A DNA stretch of 9,221 bases from Lachnospiraceae bacterium (GCA_017958585.1 JAGDCK010000209.1:1-9221); one strand, 5' to 3'. Shown: positions 1 to 6,469, numbered from the stretch's first letter. A program made the numbers and translations. The notes: generated by a model not told the origin, from the sequence alone.

Positions 1-192
1 ATCGTTGGGCATGTTATTGTCTTTAGCTCTTGCGATAACCTGAGCCAGTTTGAAGTTATTGGAAGGATCGGGGCCGCCCTCTTTTACGGCAACTGCGATC
101 TCACGACCGATGATGGTAAAGATCTTTCCCTTTGCCGCATCATTTTTCTCTTTTTTATGCTTAATATTCGCAAATTTTGAATGTCCTGACAT
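1..192 (-). CDS. yebC: YebC/PmpR/TACO1-family protein (N-terminal part, cut by window edge)
   Basis: Only the first 64 codons are present; the rest lies left of the window. The peptide opens with MSGHSKFANIKHKK and continues through KGKIFTIIGREI, AVKEGGPDPSNN and AKDNNMPND. This is the characteristic N-terminal domain of the YebC family, whose members usually start M(A/S)GHSKW.NI and are about 240 residues long. Family members have been described as DNA-binding transcriptional regulators (PmpR) and as translation factors that relieve ribosome stalling at proline-rich stretches (bacterial YebC, mitochondrial TACO1). Which role applies here cannot be read from the fragment. The ATG at 190-192 is preceded by AAAGGAG (201-207) at 8 nt spacing, which fixes the start. 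The gene lies 77 nt downstream of alr on the same strand, with its own candidate promoter in the gap. The family call is very secure. Confidence 0.95.
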   Translation of the reverse strand, partial: MSGHSKFANIKHKKEKNDAAKGKIFTIIGREIAVAVKEGGPDPSNNFKLAQVIARAKDNNMPND

Positions 193-235
193 TTTTAAAA
201 CTCCTTTAAAATAAATATACGCAAAATCTTTTTTG

Positions 236-264
236 ATTTTATCATTAAATAATGAATTCTTCAA
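236..264 (-). promoter_or_regulatory. Candidate yebC promoter with a palindromic spacer
   Basis: On the minus strand, TTGAAG (259-264) is followed after exactly 17 nt by TAAAAT (236-241), a reasonable sigma-A promoter pointing at yebC. The -10 ends 43 nt upstream of the yebC ATG, so it would give a leader of roughly 37 nt. The spacer holds a perfect interrupted palindrome, TCATTA-AA-TAATGA (242-255), which could be an operator or simply AT-rich chance. The -35 sits just past the alr stop codon, so yebC may be transcribed both independently and by read-through from alr. The -35 matches consensus at only 4 of 6 positions, so this is a candidate only. Confidence 0.45.
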
Positions 265-269
265 GCATG

Positions 270-1454
270 TTAGTTTTTGTAAACGATCTCCGAGATCTTT
301 CCGTCTTTTACATAGGCTCTGGGAAGGCGGTTTGAAATGTCACATACAAGCTCGTAGTTAAATCTTCCGGAAAGTTCACCCAGAAAATCCGCTGTGATCT
401 CCTCGTCCTTATCTCTTCCGATCAGAGTAACCTTGTCATATTCACAGGCCTCAGGGATATCAGTCACATCCACCATCATCTGATCCATACACACTCTTCC
501 AAGGATCGGACTCTTTTTACCTCTGATGAGTACATACCCTTTATTGGAAAGAGATCTGGGATAACCGTCGCCGTAGCCCACAGGCACAGTTGCTACCCTC
601 ATCTTTTTATCCGATACGAAGGTTCCTCCGTAGCTTATGGGGGTTCCGGCAGGGATCTCCTTTATGTATACGATCTTTGAAAAAAGTGACAGGGCCGGAG
701 TCAGTTTGAATTTATTGATATCAACCTCATCCGAAGGGTGAAGTCCGTACATCGTGATGCCGGCTCTTACACAGTCAAGGTTTGCCTCGGGAATATCGAT
801 TATCCCGGCGCTGTTTGAGCAATGCCTTACAGGGATGTTAAGTTTAAGTTCTTTCTCAATCCTGTCATAAAATGAATTGAATTTTCTAAGCTGTTCATAG
901 GTGGCTTCTTTGTCAGATTCATCGGCCTTTGCAAAATGGGTGAACATTCCTTCCACTTTGATTCCCGGAAGCTCCGAAACATATTTTACAAATTCCAGTC
1001 CCTCATCATCAGGTCTTATACCGATCCTGCTCATTCCCGTGTCCACTTTAATATGAACCTTTACGGTCTGCTTTAACTCAAAGGCAAGCTTTGATATCTC
1101 ATCAGCCATGTCTTTTTTAAAGACGGTGGGCCTGATATCCTTTGTGATAAGCTCCTTGTAGCAATACGGAAAAGTATAACCCAGGATAATGATTGGCTTA
1201 GATATTCCTTCTTTTCTGAGTTCAAAGGCTTCCTCTGCGGTTGCCACCGCAAAACCGAACATAAAGTCTTTGCTTTCAAGAGCCTTTGATATGGGCACAC
1301 TTCCATGACCGTATCCGTCTGTTTTTACAACCGCGATCATCTTTGTGTCTGTTTTTAAATGATCCTTCATCTTTTCCATATTATCTGCTATGGCATCGAG
1401 ATTTACTTCCACATAACCTCTGCTGCAGATATTGGAATCATTATGTATTTCCAT
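270..1454 (-). CDS. alr: Alanine racemase
   Basis: This is a PLP-dependent enzyme that interconverts L- and D-alanine in the cytoplasm, supplying D-Ala for peptidoglycan. The 394-residue protein is full length for the family. The PLP-anchoring lysine is K44 in AVVKTDGYGHG (41-51). The second catalytic residue, a tyrosine contributed across the dimer, is Y275 in ISYGGTF. Other family blocks are KVDTGMSRIGI (136-146), HCSNSAG (211-217), VGYGDGYPR (292-300), GRVCMDQMMVDV (319-330) and the C-terminal ISNRLPR (373-379). The ATG at 1452-1454 has GGAGG at 1469-1473, but the spacing of 14 nt is long and no better in-frame start exists between them. The gene lies 43 nt downstream of nnr with no terminator or convincing promoter between, so the two are probably co-transcribed. 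This pairing is common in Firmicutes. Confidence 0.97.
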   Translation of the reverse strand: MEIHNDSNICSRGYVEVNLDAIADNMEKMKDHLKTDTKMIAVVKTDGYGHGSVPISKALESKDFMFGFAVATAEEAFELRKEGISKPIIILGYTFPYCYKELITKDIRPTVFKKDMADEISKLAFELKQTVKVHIKVDTGMSRIGIRPDDEGLEFVKYVSELPGIKVEGMFTHFAKADESDKEATYEQLRKFNSFYDRIEKELKLNIPVRHCSNSAGIIDIPEANLDCVRAGITMYGLHPSDEVDINKFKLTPALSLFSKIVYIKEIPAGTPISYGGTFVSDKKMRVATVPVGYGDGYPRSLSNKGYVLIRGKKSPILGRVCMDQMMVDVTDIPEACEYDKVTLIGRDKDEEITADFLGELSGRFNYELVCDISNRLPRAYVKDGKISEIVYKN

Positions 1455-1497
1455 TTCTTCGTAAAAAACCTCCGAAACTATATATTTAATCTTTTAT

Positions 1498-2967
1498 TTA
1501 ATAAGTAATATGTTCTATTATATCACCGGCTGTAAGCCCGTTTCCAAATAAATCACAGTAAGCCCTGTCCCCGGAAACGGCATGAAGATGAACTCCTCTT
1601 ACGGCACTTTCAAAGCTGTCAAATTTTCTGAAGCCTAAAAAAGCTCCGATTATGCCGGATAATACGTCTCCGCTTCCGGCAGTGGCCATTCGGTCATTTC
1701 CCCACACATTTAAAAATATGTTAAAGTCTTTCCCTTTGACAAAGGTTCTGGCATCCTTTAATACCACAACAGAATTAGTCTTTACAGTCAATTCCTTTAA
1801 AGCAGAAACCTGGTCTGCCTTTATATCCGAAACAGATATTTTTAAAAGCCTTGATGCCTCTCCCACATGGGGTGTAAAGATAAGTCTCTCACCGTTTTTT
1901 GCTGCGAGATTAAGTAATTCGGTGTCTTCAGCTATCAGATTTATGGCATCCGCATCGATGACAACAGGCTTTTTTGAATCAATTTTTAAAACCTTTATTA
2001 AAACCTGCTTTGCCTCATCCGACTTTGAAAGCCCGGGGCCGATCACTATGGAATCGCACCAATTCATTGAACTTTCCGGATCCTCAAATGTGCCATACAA
2101 AGCTTCAGGTAAAGACTCCTGGATTATGATCCTGTTTTCCATGGGGCTAAGGATCTTAACCATTCCTGCGCCCGTTCTCATGGCAGCCTTTGCGGATAAA
2201 AGTGCCGCACCTGCCATATTTTTCGACCCTGCAATGATCAGGACTTTGCCGAAGGTGGACTTGTTTCCGTCAGGTTGTCTCTGTGGAAGGGGATCAAAAT
2301 CTTTGTCATGGATAAACATCTCCGGCTTTTGATCCGGTATGGACTTTAGTCCGATTCCCACATTAACCTTAATTACTTTACCACAATATTTGCTGCCTGG
2401 GTACAGAAAAATACCTCTTTTGTAAAAAGAGTATGTGACAGTTATATCGCTCCTTACGCACACCCCTTTTACCGAGCCGTTGTCGGAATCAATGCCGGAA
2501 GGAATATCCATGGACAAAACATATTTTCCCGGGCTGTTTAATTCATTAATGCAGTCTGCGAATTCATCCGTAACATCTCTTTTTAAACCGATCCCGAATA
2601 TGGCATCAACATAGAGATCATATGAGGGATCTATCACTTCACTAAATCCTACATCGAATTTTTTTATGATTTCTGACTGCTTTTTAAATAAATCCGATAC
2701 CTTTTCATATTTTTTTATGAAGAAAACATCTGTCTTAAAACCTTCCTCAGACAGGATCCTTGCAAGGGCGAGGCCGTCTCCTCCGTTGTTTCCGGGGCCG
2801 CAAAGGATCAGTATCCTCTTAATATTCTGTTTTTCACTTAAACTTAAAATGACCTTTGCGGTTTCAAGCGCCGCTCTCTCCATCAGAGTAAAAGCATCGA
2901 TACCGATAATGTCTGATGTAGCAAGGTCGTATCGTTTCATTTCATCTGCAGTAAGTACATATTCCAT
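1498..2967 (-). CDS. nnr: Bifunctional NAD(P)H-hydrate epimerase / ADP-dependent NAD(P)H-hydrate dehydratase
   Basis: This is a metabolite-repair enzyme for NADHX and NADPHX, the hydrated dead-end forms of the reduced nicotinamide cofactors. The N-terminal YjeF_N domain (about 1-215) epimerises the R and S forms. It shows the Rossmann motif LCGPGNNGGDGLALAR (55-70), VDAIFGIGL (120-128) and MDIPSGID (153-160). The C-terminal ribokinase-like domain (about 225-489) dehydrates the S form using ADP. It shows STFGKVLIIAGS (237-248), AAMRTGAGMV (261-270), VIGPGL (308-313), VIDADAIN (336-343), TPHVGEASRLL (365-375) and AGSGDVLSG (430-438), with D434 at the usual catalytic position. The length of 489 matches the fused form. 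The ATG has GGAGAG at 2974-2979, 6 nt upstream. A hairpin terminator ends just upstream of this ribosome binding site, so nnr depends on read-through or on a promoter inside the preceding gene. Rex, encoded upstream, senses the same cofactor pool. Confidence 0.96.
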   Translation of the reverse strand: MEYVLTADEMKRYDLATSDIIGIDAFTLMERAALETAKVILSLSEKQNIKRILILCGPGNNGGDGLALARILSEEGFKTDVFFIKKYEKVSDLFKKQSEIIKKFDVGFSEVIDPSYDLYVDAIFGIGLKRDVTDEFADCINELNSPGKYVLSMDIPSGIDSDNGSVKGVCVRSDITVTYSFYKRGIFLYPGSKYCGKVIKVNVGIGLKSIPDQKPEMFIHDKDFDPLPQRQPDGNKSTFGKVLIIAGSKNMAGAALLSAKAAMRTGAGMVKILSPMENRIIIQESLPEALYGTFEDPESSMNWCDSIVIGPGLSKSDEAKQVLIKVLKIDSKKPVVIDADAINLIAEDTELLNLAAKNGERLIFTPHVGEASRLLKISVSDIKADQVSALKELTVKTNSVVVLKDARTFVKGKDFNIFLNVWGNDRMATAGSGDVLSGIIGAFLGFRKFDSFESAVRGVHLHAVSGDRAYCDLFGNGLTAGDIIEHITY

Positions 2968-2984
2968 TCTGGTCTCTCCGGCAA

Positions 2985-3019
2985 ATTAAAACGAGAGGAT
3001 TGAAATCAGCAATCCTCTC
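2985..3019 (-). terminator. Rho-independent terminator after the coiled-coil gene
   Basis: A perfect 10-bp stem is formed by GAGAGGATTG (2993-3002) and CAATCCTCTC (3010-3019) around a 7-nt loop. Read on the minus strand it is followed by GTTTTAATTT, a moderate U-tract. It starts 15 nt past the stop codon of the coiled-coil gene (3035) and should end the rex transcript. It sits only about 18 nt upstream of the nnr start, leaving little room for a separate nnr promoter, so partial read-through is likely. Confidence 0.8.
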
Positions 3020-3034
3020 ATAAGTTTACGTTTG

Positions 3035-3670
3035 TTATTTGGGCAAATGAGGATGTTTTTCCTCGGGATCGTATTTCAGATCAAAAATATCAAGCACCTC
3101 AGCACCGAAAATATCATGCATATAAGAGTAGATCTCGTGATTGATCTGTTCCTTTTCCTGCTTTTCGATAAGCTTCTTTTTGAGAAGGACCCTGGTTTCC
3201 TTTACCCATTTCTCAATCTCTGAAATGTCATCGGAATTGTCCTTTAAGATGGAATAACAATTATCCATTGTCAAAAGCATCAGCTCAAAATTAGCCTCGT
3301 CGATCTTTTCGGGCATATCCAGAAGTTTTTCCTTGTAGCTGTCAAGCTTACTGTTACAATCCTCGATAAGGCGCTTGTGTTCCTCCACCTTTTTGGGATC
3401 CAGGTTCTCCTCTCCGGCACCTGGTGTAAGCTCATTTAAAAGCTTCTTTTTTAAAAGTCTGATGTCCCTGGAATCGGTGTTAAGCTTACCCTGTTCCTTT
3501 AACAGGTCATTAAGGGCCTGCTCCTCGTTTTTTAATGACTTTCTGTCATTTCCACGAAACAGCCTGTACCACTTTTGATCGAGGGTAAGTACCGGGACCT
3601 TCTTTCCACGGAGCACTTCTTTGAACGTATCTGTTTTTGCGCCGTCACTTTTCTTTTTCTTAAATGCCAC
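3035..3670 (-). CDS. Conserved-type coiled-coil protein of unknown function, downstream of rex
   Basis: I do not recognise a named domain. The 211-residue protein is very rich in Lys, Glu, Asp and Leu and has no signal peptide or membrane segment, so it is probably cytoplasmic. It has a basic N-terminus (FKKKK, 3-7), then a short block KKVPVLTLDQKWYRLF (23-38). Two predicted helical coiled-coil stretches follow (about 44-80 and 93-175), broken by a loop with Pro and Gly (82-91). The C-terminus has an aromatic, acidic segment, YSYMHDIFGAEVLDIFDLKY (181-200), and a His/Pro tail. The start is GTG at 3668-3670, with an excellent AGGAGG (3677-3682) at 6 nt spacing. It lies 19 nt after the rex stop (TAG) with no promoter between, so it is translated from the rex message. 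From memory, similar small proteins occur in Lachnospiraceae, but I cannot verify this. No function is assigned. Confidence 0.85.
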   Translation of the reverse strand: MAFKKKKSDGAKTDTFKEVLRGKKVPVLTLDQKWYRLFRGNDRKSLKNEEQALNDLLKEQGKLNTDSRDIRLLKKKLLNELTPGAGEENLDPKKVEEHKRLIEDCNSKLDSYKEKLLDMPEKIDEANFELMLLTMDNCYSILKDNSDDISEIEKWVKETRVLLKKKLIEKQEKEQINHEIYSYMHDIFGAEVLDIFDLKYDPEEKHPHLPK

Positions 3671-3689
3671 GGCAAACCTCCTGTATCAA

Positions 3690-4328
3690 CTAATGTTCTT
3701 TGGAATACCTGCTGATATTATAGGAAAGCTTCATCAGTGAATCCGAAAGATGAACATTCTCAACGATCACGCCCTCGGGAACATCCAGATCTACATGGGC
3801 GAAGTTCCAGATGGCCTTCACACCATCCTCCACCAGATTGTCGATTATATTAAGAGCACTGTTTTTGGGGATGGTAAGAACCACAATGTCAATATTGTTT
3901 GCCCTGATAAATTCGTCAAGGTTGTCCATGGGCATGACCTTCACGCCTCTGACTTCCTTTCCGACAACTTCATCATTGTTATCAAACATTCCCTTAAAGA
4001 TAAAACCTCTTTTTTCAAAATTAAGATAATTACCCAAAGCACGGCCCAGATTTCCTGCACCGATAATGATAAAATTATGTTTTTGATCCAGGCCCAGGAT
4101 CTTGCCGATCTCTTTATACAGATAATCTACGTTGTATCCGTATCCCTGCTGTCCAAAACCGCCGAAATTGTTGAAATCCTGACGGATCTGGGATGCAGTC
4201 ACATTCATACGCTCTGAGAGTTCCTGGGATGAAATACGTTCGATTCCCTCATCTTTGAGCTCACCTAGATATCTGTAGTATCTGGGGAGTCGACTGATTA
4301 CCGCCTGAGATATCTCTCTTGTCTCCAA
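3690..4328 (-). CDS. rex: Redox-sensing transcriptional repressor Rex
   Basis: Rex is a homodimeric repressor that binds operators when NAD+ is high and releases them when NADH rises, controlling fermentation and electron-transfer genes. Numbering from the TTG start chosen here, the winged-helix domain occupies about residues 6-70. It shows AVISRLPRYYRYLGEL (9-24), RISSQELSERMNVTASQIRQD (31-51) and FGQQGYGYNVDYLY (58-71). The Rossmann NAD(H) domain follows with IIIGAGNLGRALGNY (87-101). Length is 212 residues, typical for Rex. I place the start at TTG 4326-4328 because AAGGAG (4336-4341) precedes it at 7 nt, and the protein then begins (M)ETREISQAVISRLPRYYRYL, as expected for the family. An in-frame ATG at 4362-4364 would add 12 residues, but it has no Shine-Dalgarno and lies in a hairpin. 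The stop is TAG. Rex is first in a unit with the coiled-coil gene and divergent from the ABC-F gene. Confidence 0.95.
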   Translation of the reverse strand: METREISQAVISRLPRYYRYLGELKDEGIERISSQELSERMNVTASQIRQDFNNFGGFGQQGYGYNVDYLYKEIGKILGLDQKHNFIIIGAGNLGRALGNYLNFEKRGFIFKGMFDNNDEVVGKEVRGVKVMPMDNLDEFIRANNIDIVVLTIPKNSALNIIDNLVEDGVKAIWNFAHVDLDVPEGVIVENVHLSDSLMKLSYNISRYSKEH

Positions 4329-4335
4329 TTTTTCT

Positions 4336-4341
4336 CTCCTT
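4336..4341 (-). promoter_or_regulatory. Ribosome binding site that decides the rex start
   Basis: AAGGAG on the minus strand is 7 nt upstream of the in-frame TTG at 4326-4328. No comparable motif lies upstream of the ATG at 4362-4364, where the preceding bases read CGGTTTAGACTA. This favours TTG initiation of rex. Confidence 0.8.
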
Positions 4342-4343
4342 CG

Positions 4344-4364
4344 ATGGATTTTCAAAAAATCCAT
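4344..4364 (-). promoter_or_regulatory. Leader hairpin just upstream of the rex ribosome binding site
   Basis: A perfect inverted repeat has arms ATGGATTTT and AAAATCCAT (9 bp each) around a 3-nt loop. It ends 2 nt before the AAGGAG of rex. In the longer rex reading this would encode the first seven residues; in the TTG reading it is a 5'-leader stem-loop. It could stabilise the message or tune access to the ribosome binding site. There is no U-tract, so it is not a terminator. Confidence 0.6.
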
Positions 4365-4376
4365 TAGTCTAAACCG

Positions 4377-4388
4377 TAAACCGGTTTA
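4377..4388. promoter_or_regulatory. 12-bp palindrome in the rex leader, possible operator
   Basis: TAAACCGGTTTA is a perfect palindrome located about 8-19 nt downstream of the predicted rex transcription start, where a bound repressor could block elongation or initiation. The nearby AACCGTAA (4372-4379) recurs at 4434-4441, just upstream of the rex -35. It does not resemble the Rex box, so if functional it would serve another factor. The regulator is unknown. Confidence 0.35.
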
Positions 4389-4402
4389 TTAAATACAATA
4401 CA

Positions 4403-4431
4403 ATTATACAAGGCTGTTAAATTCTTGTCAA
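4403..4431 (-). promoter_or_regulatory. rex promoter (consensus sigma-A)
   Basis: On the minus strand the -35 TTGACA (4426-4431) and the -10 TATAAT (4403-4408) are both exact consensus with an exact 17-nt spacer. This predicts transcription starting near 4396 and a leader of about 68 nt to the TTG start. Such a strong promoter is expected to need a repressor, which fits the degenerate Rex box covering the -35. Confidence 0.85.
4414..4431 (-). promoter_or_regulatory. Candidate Rex operator overlapping the rex -35
   Basis: The minus-strand sequence TTGACAAGAATTTAACAG matches the clostridial Rex consensus TTGTTAANNNNTTAACAA at 11 of 14 specified positions. One half-site coincides with the -35 hexamer and the other lies in the spacer, an ideal place for repression. 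Rex autoregulation is established in several Firmicutes. The two half-sites are imperfect (4 of 7 symmetric positions), and selection for TTGACA in the promoter inflates the match somewhat. Confidence 0.5.
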
Positions 4432-4451
4432 TGAACCGTAACAAGACTTTA

Positions 4452-4480
4452 TTGACACATTTTGGCTATTTCTGTAAAAT
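4452..4480 (+). promoter_or_regulatory. Promoter of the ABC-F gene
   Basis: TTGACA (4452-4457) is separated by exactly 17 nt from TAAAAT (4475-4480), a near-consensus sigma-A promoter. The predicted start is near 4487, leaving a leader of only about 22 nt that contains little beyond the AAGAGGA ribosome binding site (4496-4502). There is no room for the leader-peptide attenuator found upstream of many inducible antibiotic-resistance ABC-F genes. Its -35 is 20 bp from the rex -35 and the two promoters fire in opposite directions. Confidence 0.8.
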
Positions 4481-4508
4481 TAATCTAATTATTTCAAGAG
4501 GATAAACT

Positions 4509-6422
4509 ATGATTCTTTCATGTAACAACATTTCAAAAACATTTATAGATAACACGGTTTTGTCGAAAGTAAGCTTCAATCTCGAAGACCATGAAAAAGC
4601 AGCCATTGTAGGCATTAACGGCGCCGGAAAGACCACTCTTTTAAGGATTATCGTGGGCGAGATGAACCCGGATGAAGGCATTGTCACATTCGGAAAAGAC
4701 TCCACCTTCGGATACCTCTCCCAGGTAAATCCCGTAAACAGTGAAAATACCATATTAAACGAGCTCTTATCCACTAAATCAGAGCTGATAGACTTAGAAA
4801 ACGAGCTTTCAGTTTATGAGCACAAGATGAACACCCTTGAGGGAAATGCCTTGGAGGAAGCCATAAACAGATATACGGAGCTCTCCCATATATTTGAGGA
4901 TAAGGGCGGATATGTTTACAAGAGCGAGATAACGGGAATATTAAAGGGCCTTGGTTTTTCCGAGGAAGAATTCGGTAAAAAAGTTCAGACCCTCTCAGGT
5001 GGGCAGAAAACCCGCGTGGCCCTTGCCAAGCTCCTTCTCACAAAGCCTGACCTCATAATCCTGGACGAGCCCACAAACCACCTGGACTTAAATTCCATAA
5101 AGTGGCTAGAAAACTATCTCTTAAACTATGACAAAGCTGTGCTTTTGGTATCCCACGACAGGTATTTCCTGGACAGGATCGCCACAAAGATCATTGAGAT
5201 CGACCGTGGAAAGAGCACCGTTTTCAGCGGAAACTACTCTGATTATGCCTATAAAAAAGAACAGCTTCGCCACTCGGAACTCAATGCTTACTTAAATCAG
5301 CAAAGAGAAATCAAGCACCAGGAGCAGGTAATCGAGAAATTAAAGAGCTTTAACCGCGAAAAATCCATAAAACGCGCCGAGAGCCGTGAAAAGATGTTAA
5401 ATAAGATCGAGGTTTTGGATAAGCCCACTGAGGAAAGAAGCGACATGAAGCTTACTCTCACCCCCCACACCGTTAGCGGCAAGGATGTCCTTGATGTGAA
5501 GGATATGAGCAAATCTTTTGGGGAGAATATCCTCTTTGAAGATGTAAGTTTTGAGATAAAGCGAGGCGAACATGTTGCCATTATCGGTGACAATGGAACG
5601 GGAAAAACCACCTTGTTAAAGATATTAAACGAACTCATCACTGCAGATAAAGGTGAATTTAAGCTGGGAGCCAATGTTGAGATCGGTTACTATGACCAGG
5701 ATCATCAGGTTTTATCCGGAGAAAAACAGCTTTTCCGGGAGATATCAGACGACTATCCGTATCTTACTAACACCGAGATAAGAAACGTGCTTGCAGCCTT
5801 TCTGTTTACCGGTGATGACGTATTTAAACAGATTGATAAATTAAGCGGCGGAGAAAGAGGCCGCCTGTCACTGGCAAAACTCATGCTCTCCAATGCAAAC
5901 TTCCTGATCCTGGATGAGCCCACAAACCACCTTGATATCATGTCAAAGGAAATACTTGAAGATGCGTTAAACAATTATGAAGGCACAGTTCTCTACGTAT
6001 CCCACGACAGATATTTTATAAACAAGACTGCCACCAGGATCCTGGAACTAACAGGCAGAAAATTTGTAAATTACATCGGAAATTACGATTATTATCTGGA
6101 AAAACATGACGATGTAATAAAGGCCAATTTCGGTGACAGACCCGTTGCAGCGCAGAATGAATCCGCAAGCATCTCCGAGAGTAAAAACGACTGGCAGGCT
6201 CAGAAAGAAGAAAAAGCCCGTCTTCAGAAGCAGGAAAAAGAGCTGAAAAAATGCGAGGCCGAGATAGAAAAGAATGAGACGGAACTTAAGTCTGTGGAGG
6301 AAATGCTTCAGGACCCTGCCCTAGGAACAAATCTTCCAAAGCTTCAGGAACTATCAAAGAGACAGACCGAATTAAAAGAAATTCTCGACAAGCTGTATGA
6401 GGAATGGGAAACATTAGCATAA
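4509..6422 (+). CDS. ABC-F family ATPase, YdiF-like
   Basis: This is a soluble tandem ATP-binding-cassette protein with no membrane segments. ABC-F proteins act at the ribosomal E site, modulating translation or, in some branches, displacing antibiotics. NBD1 has Walker A GINGAGKT (35-42), signature LSGGQ (162-166), DEPTNHLD (186-193) and the switch His in SHDRYF (215-220). The Lys/Arg/Gln-rich interdomain linker spans about 245-320. NBD2 has GDNGTGKT (360-367), LSGGE (445-449), DEPTNHLD (469-476) and SHDRYF (498-503). Both ATPase sites look intact. A charged coiled-coil tail (about 560-637) ends in LYEEWETLA. Length (637), short NBD1 arm and this tail match Bacillus subtilis YdiF better than EttA, which lacks such a tail. 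AAGAGGA at 4496-4502 precedes the ATG by 6 nt. The gene is a single-gene unit, divergent from rex and convergent with icd. A housekeeping translation role is inferred; specific drug resistance is unlikely but not excluded. Confidence 0.95.
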   Translation: MILSCNNISKTFIDNTVLSKVSFNLEDHEKAAIVGINGAGKTTLLRIIVGEMNPDEGIVTFGKDSTFGYLSQVNPVNSENTILNELLSTKSELIDLENELSVYEHKMNTLEGNALEEAINRYTELSHIFEDKGGYVYKSEITGILKGLGFSEEEFGKKVQTLSGGQKTRVALAKLLLTKPDLIILDEPTNHLDLNSIKWLENYLLNYDKAVLLVSHDRYFLDRIATKIIEIDRGKSTVFSGNYSDYAYKKEQLRHSELNAYLNQQREIKHQEQVIEKLKSFNREKSIKRAESREKMLNKIEVLDKPTEERSDMKLTLTPHTVSGKDVLDVKDMSKSFGENILFEDVSFEIKRGEHVAIIGDNGTGKTTLLKILNELITADKGEFKLGANVEIGYYDQDHQVLSGEKQLFREISDDYPYLTNTEIRNVLAAFLFTGDDVFKQIDKLSGGERGRLSLAKLMLSNANFLILDEPTNHLDIMSKEILEDALNNYEGTVLYVSHDRYFINKTATRILELTGRKFVNYIGNYDYYLEKHDDVIKANFGDRPVAAQNESASISESKNDWQAQKEEKARLQKQEKELKKCEAEIEKNETELKSVEEMLQDPALGTNLPKLQELSKRQTELKEILDKLYEEWETLA

Positions 6423-6424
6423 CA

Positions 6425-6469
6425 AAAAGCATAGAATTTAAGGATTTAAACCTTAAACTCTATGCTTTT
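6425..6469. terminator. Bidirectional terminator between the ABC-F gene and icd
   Basis: The two 19-nt arms (6425-6443 and 6451-6469) pair with a single mismatch around the loop ATTTAAA. The arms begin AAAAGCATAGA and end TCTATGCTTTT, so each strand's transcript carries a stem followed by U residues: TTTT on the plus strand and TTTTT on the minus strand. It starts 3 nt after the ABC-F stop codon and ends 11 nt before the icd stop codon (6480), serving both convergent units. Confidence 0.9.

Noticed and set aside
223..240. AAAATC-TTTTTT-GATTTT inverted repeat as a terminator after alr
   Set aside because: The stem is 6 bp and almost all A-T, with no U-tract on the minus strand, so it is too weak to call. 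It also overlaps the candidate yebC -10.
1652..2332. 226-codon open frame on the plus strand opposite nnr
   Set aside because: It is antisense to the conserved kinase-like domain of nnr and shows no recognisable motif of its own.
4425..4444. TTGT...ACAA inverted ends upstream of rex as a Rex site
   Set aside because: The half-sites are separated so that the total length is 20 bp rather than the 18 bp of Rex operators, and the interior does not match. The site at 4414-4431 fits better.
4509..6422. ABC-F gene as an antibiotic-resistance determinant
   Set aside because: Sequence features match the housekeeping YdiF-like branch, the leader is too short for the usual attenuator, and no mobile element or other resistance gene is nearby.
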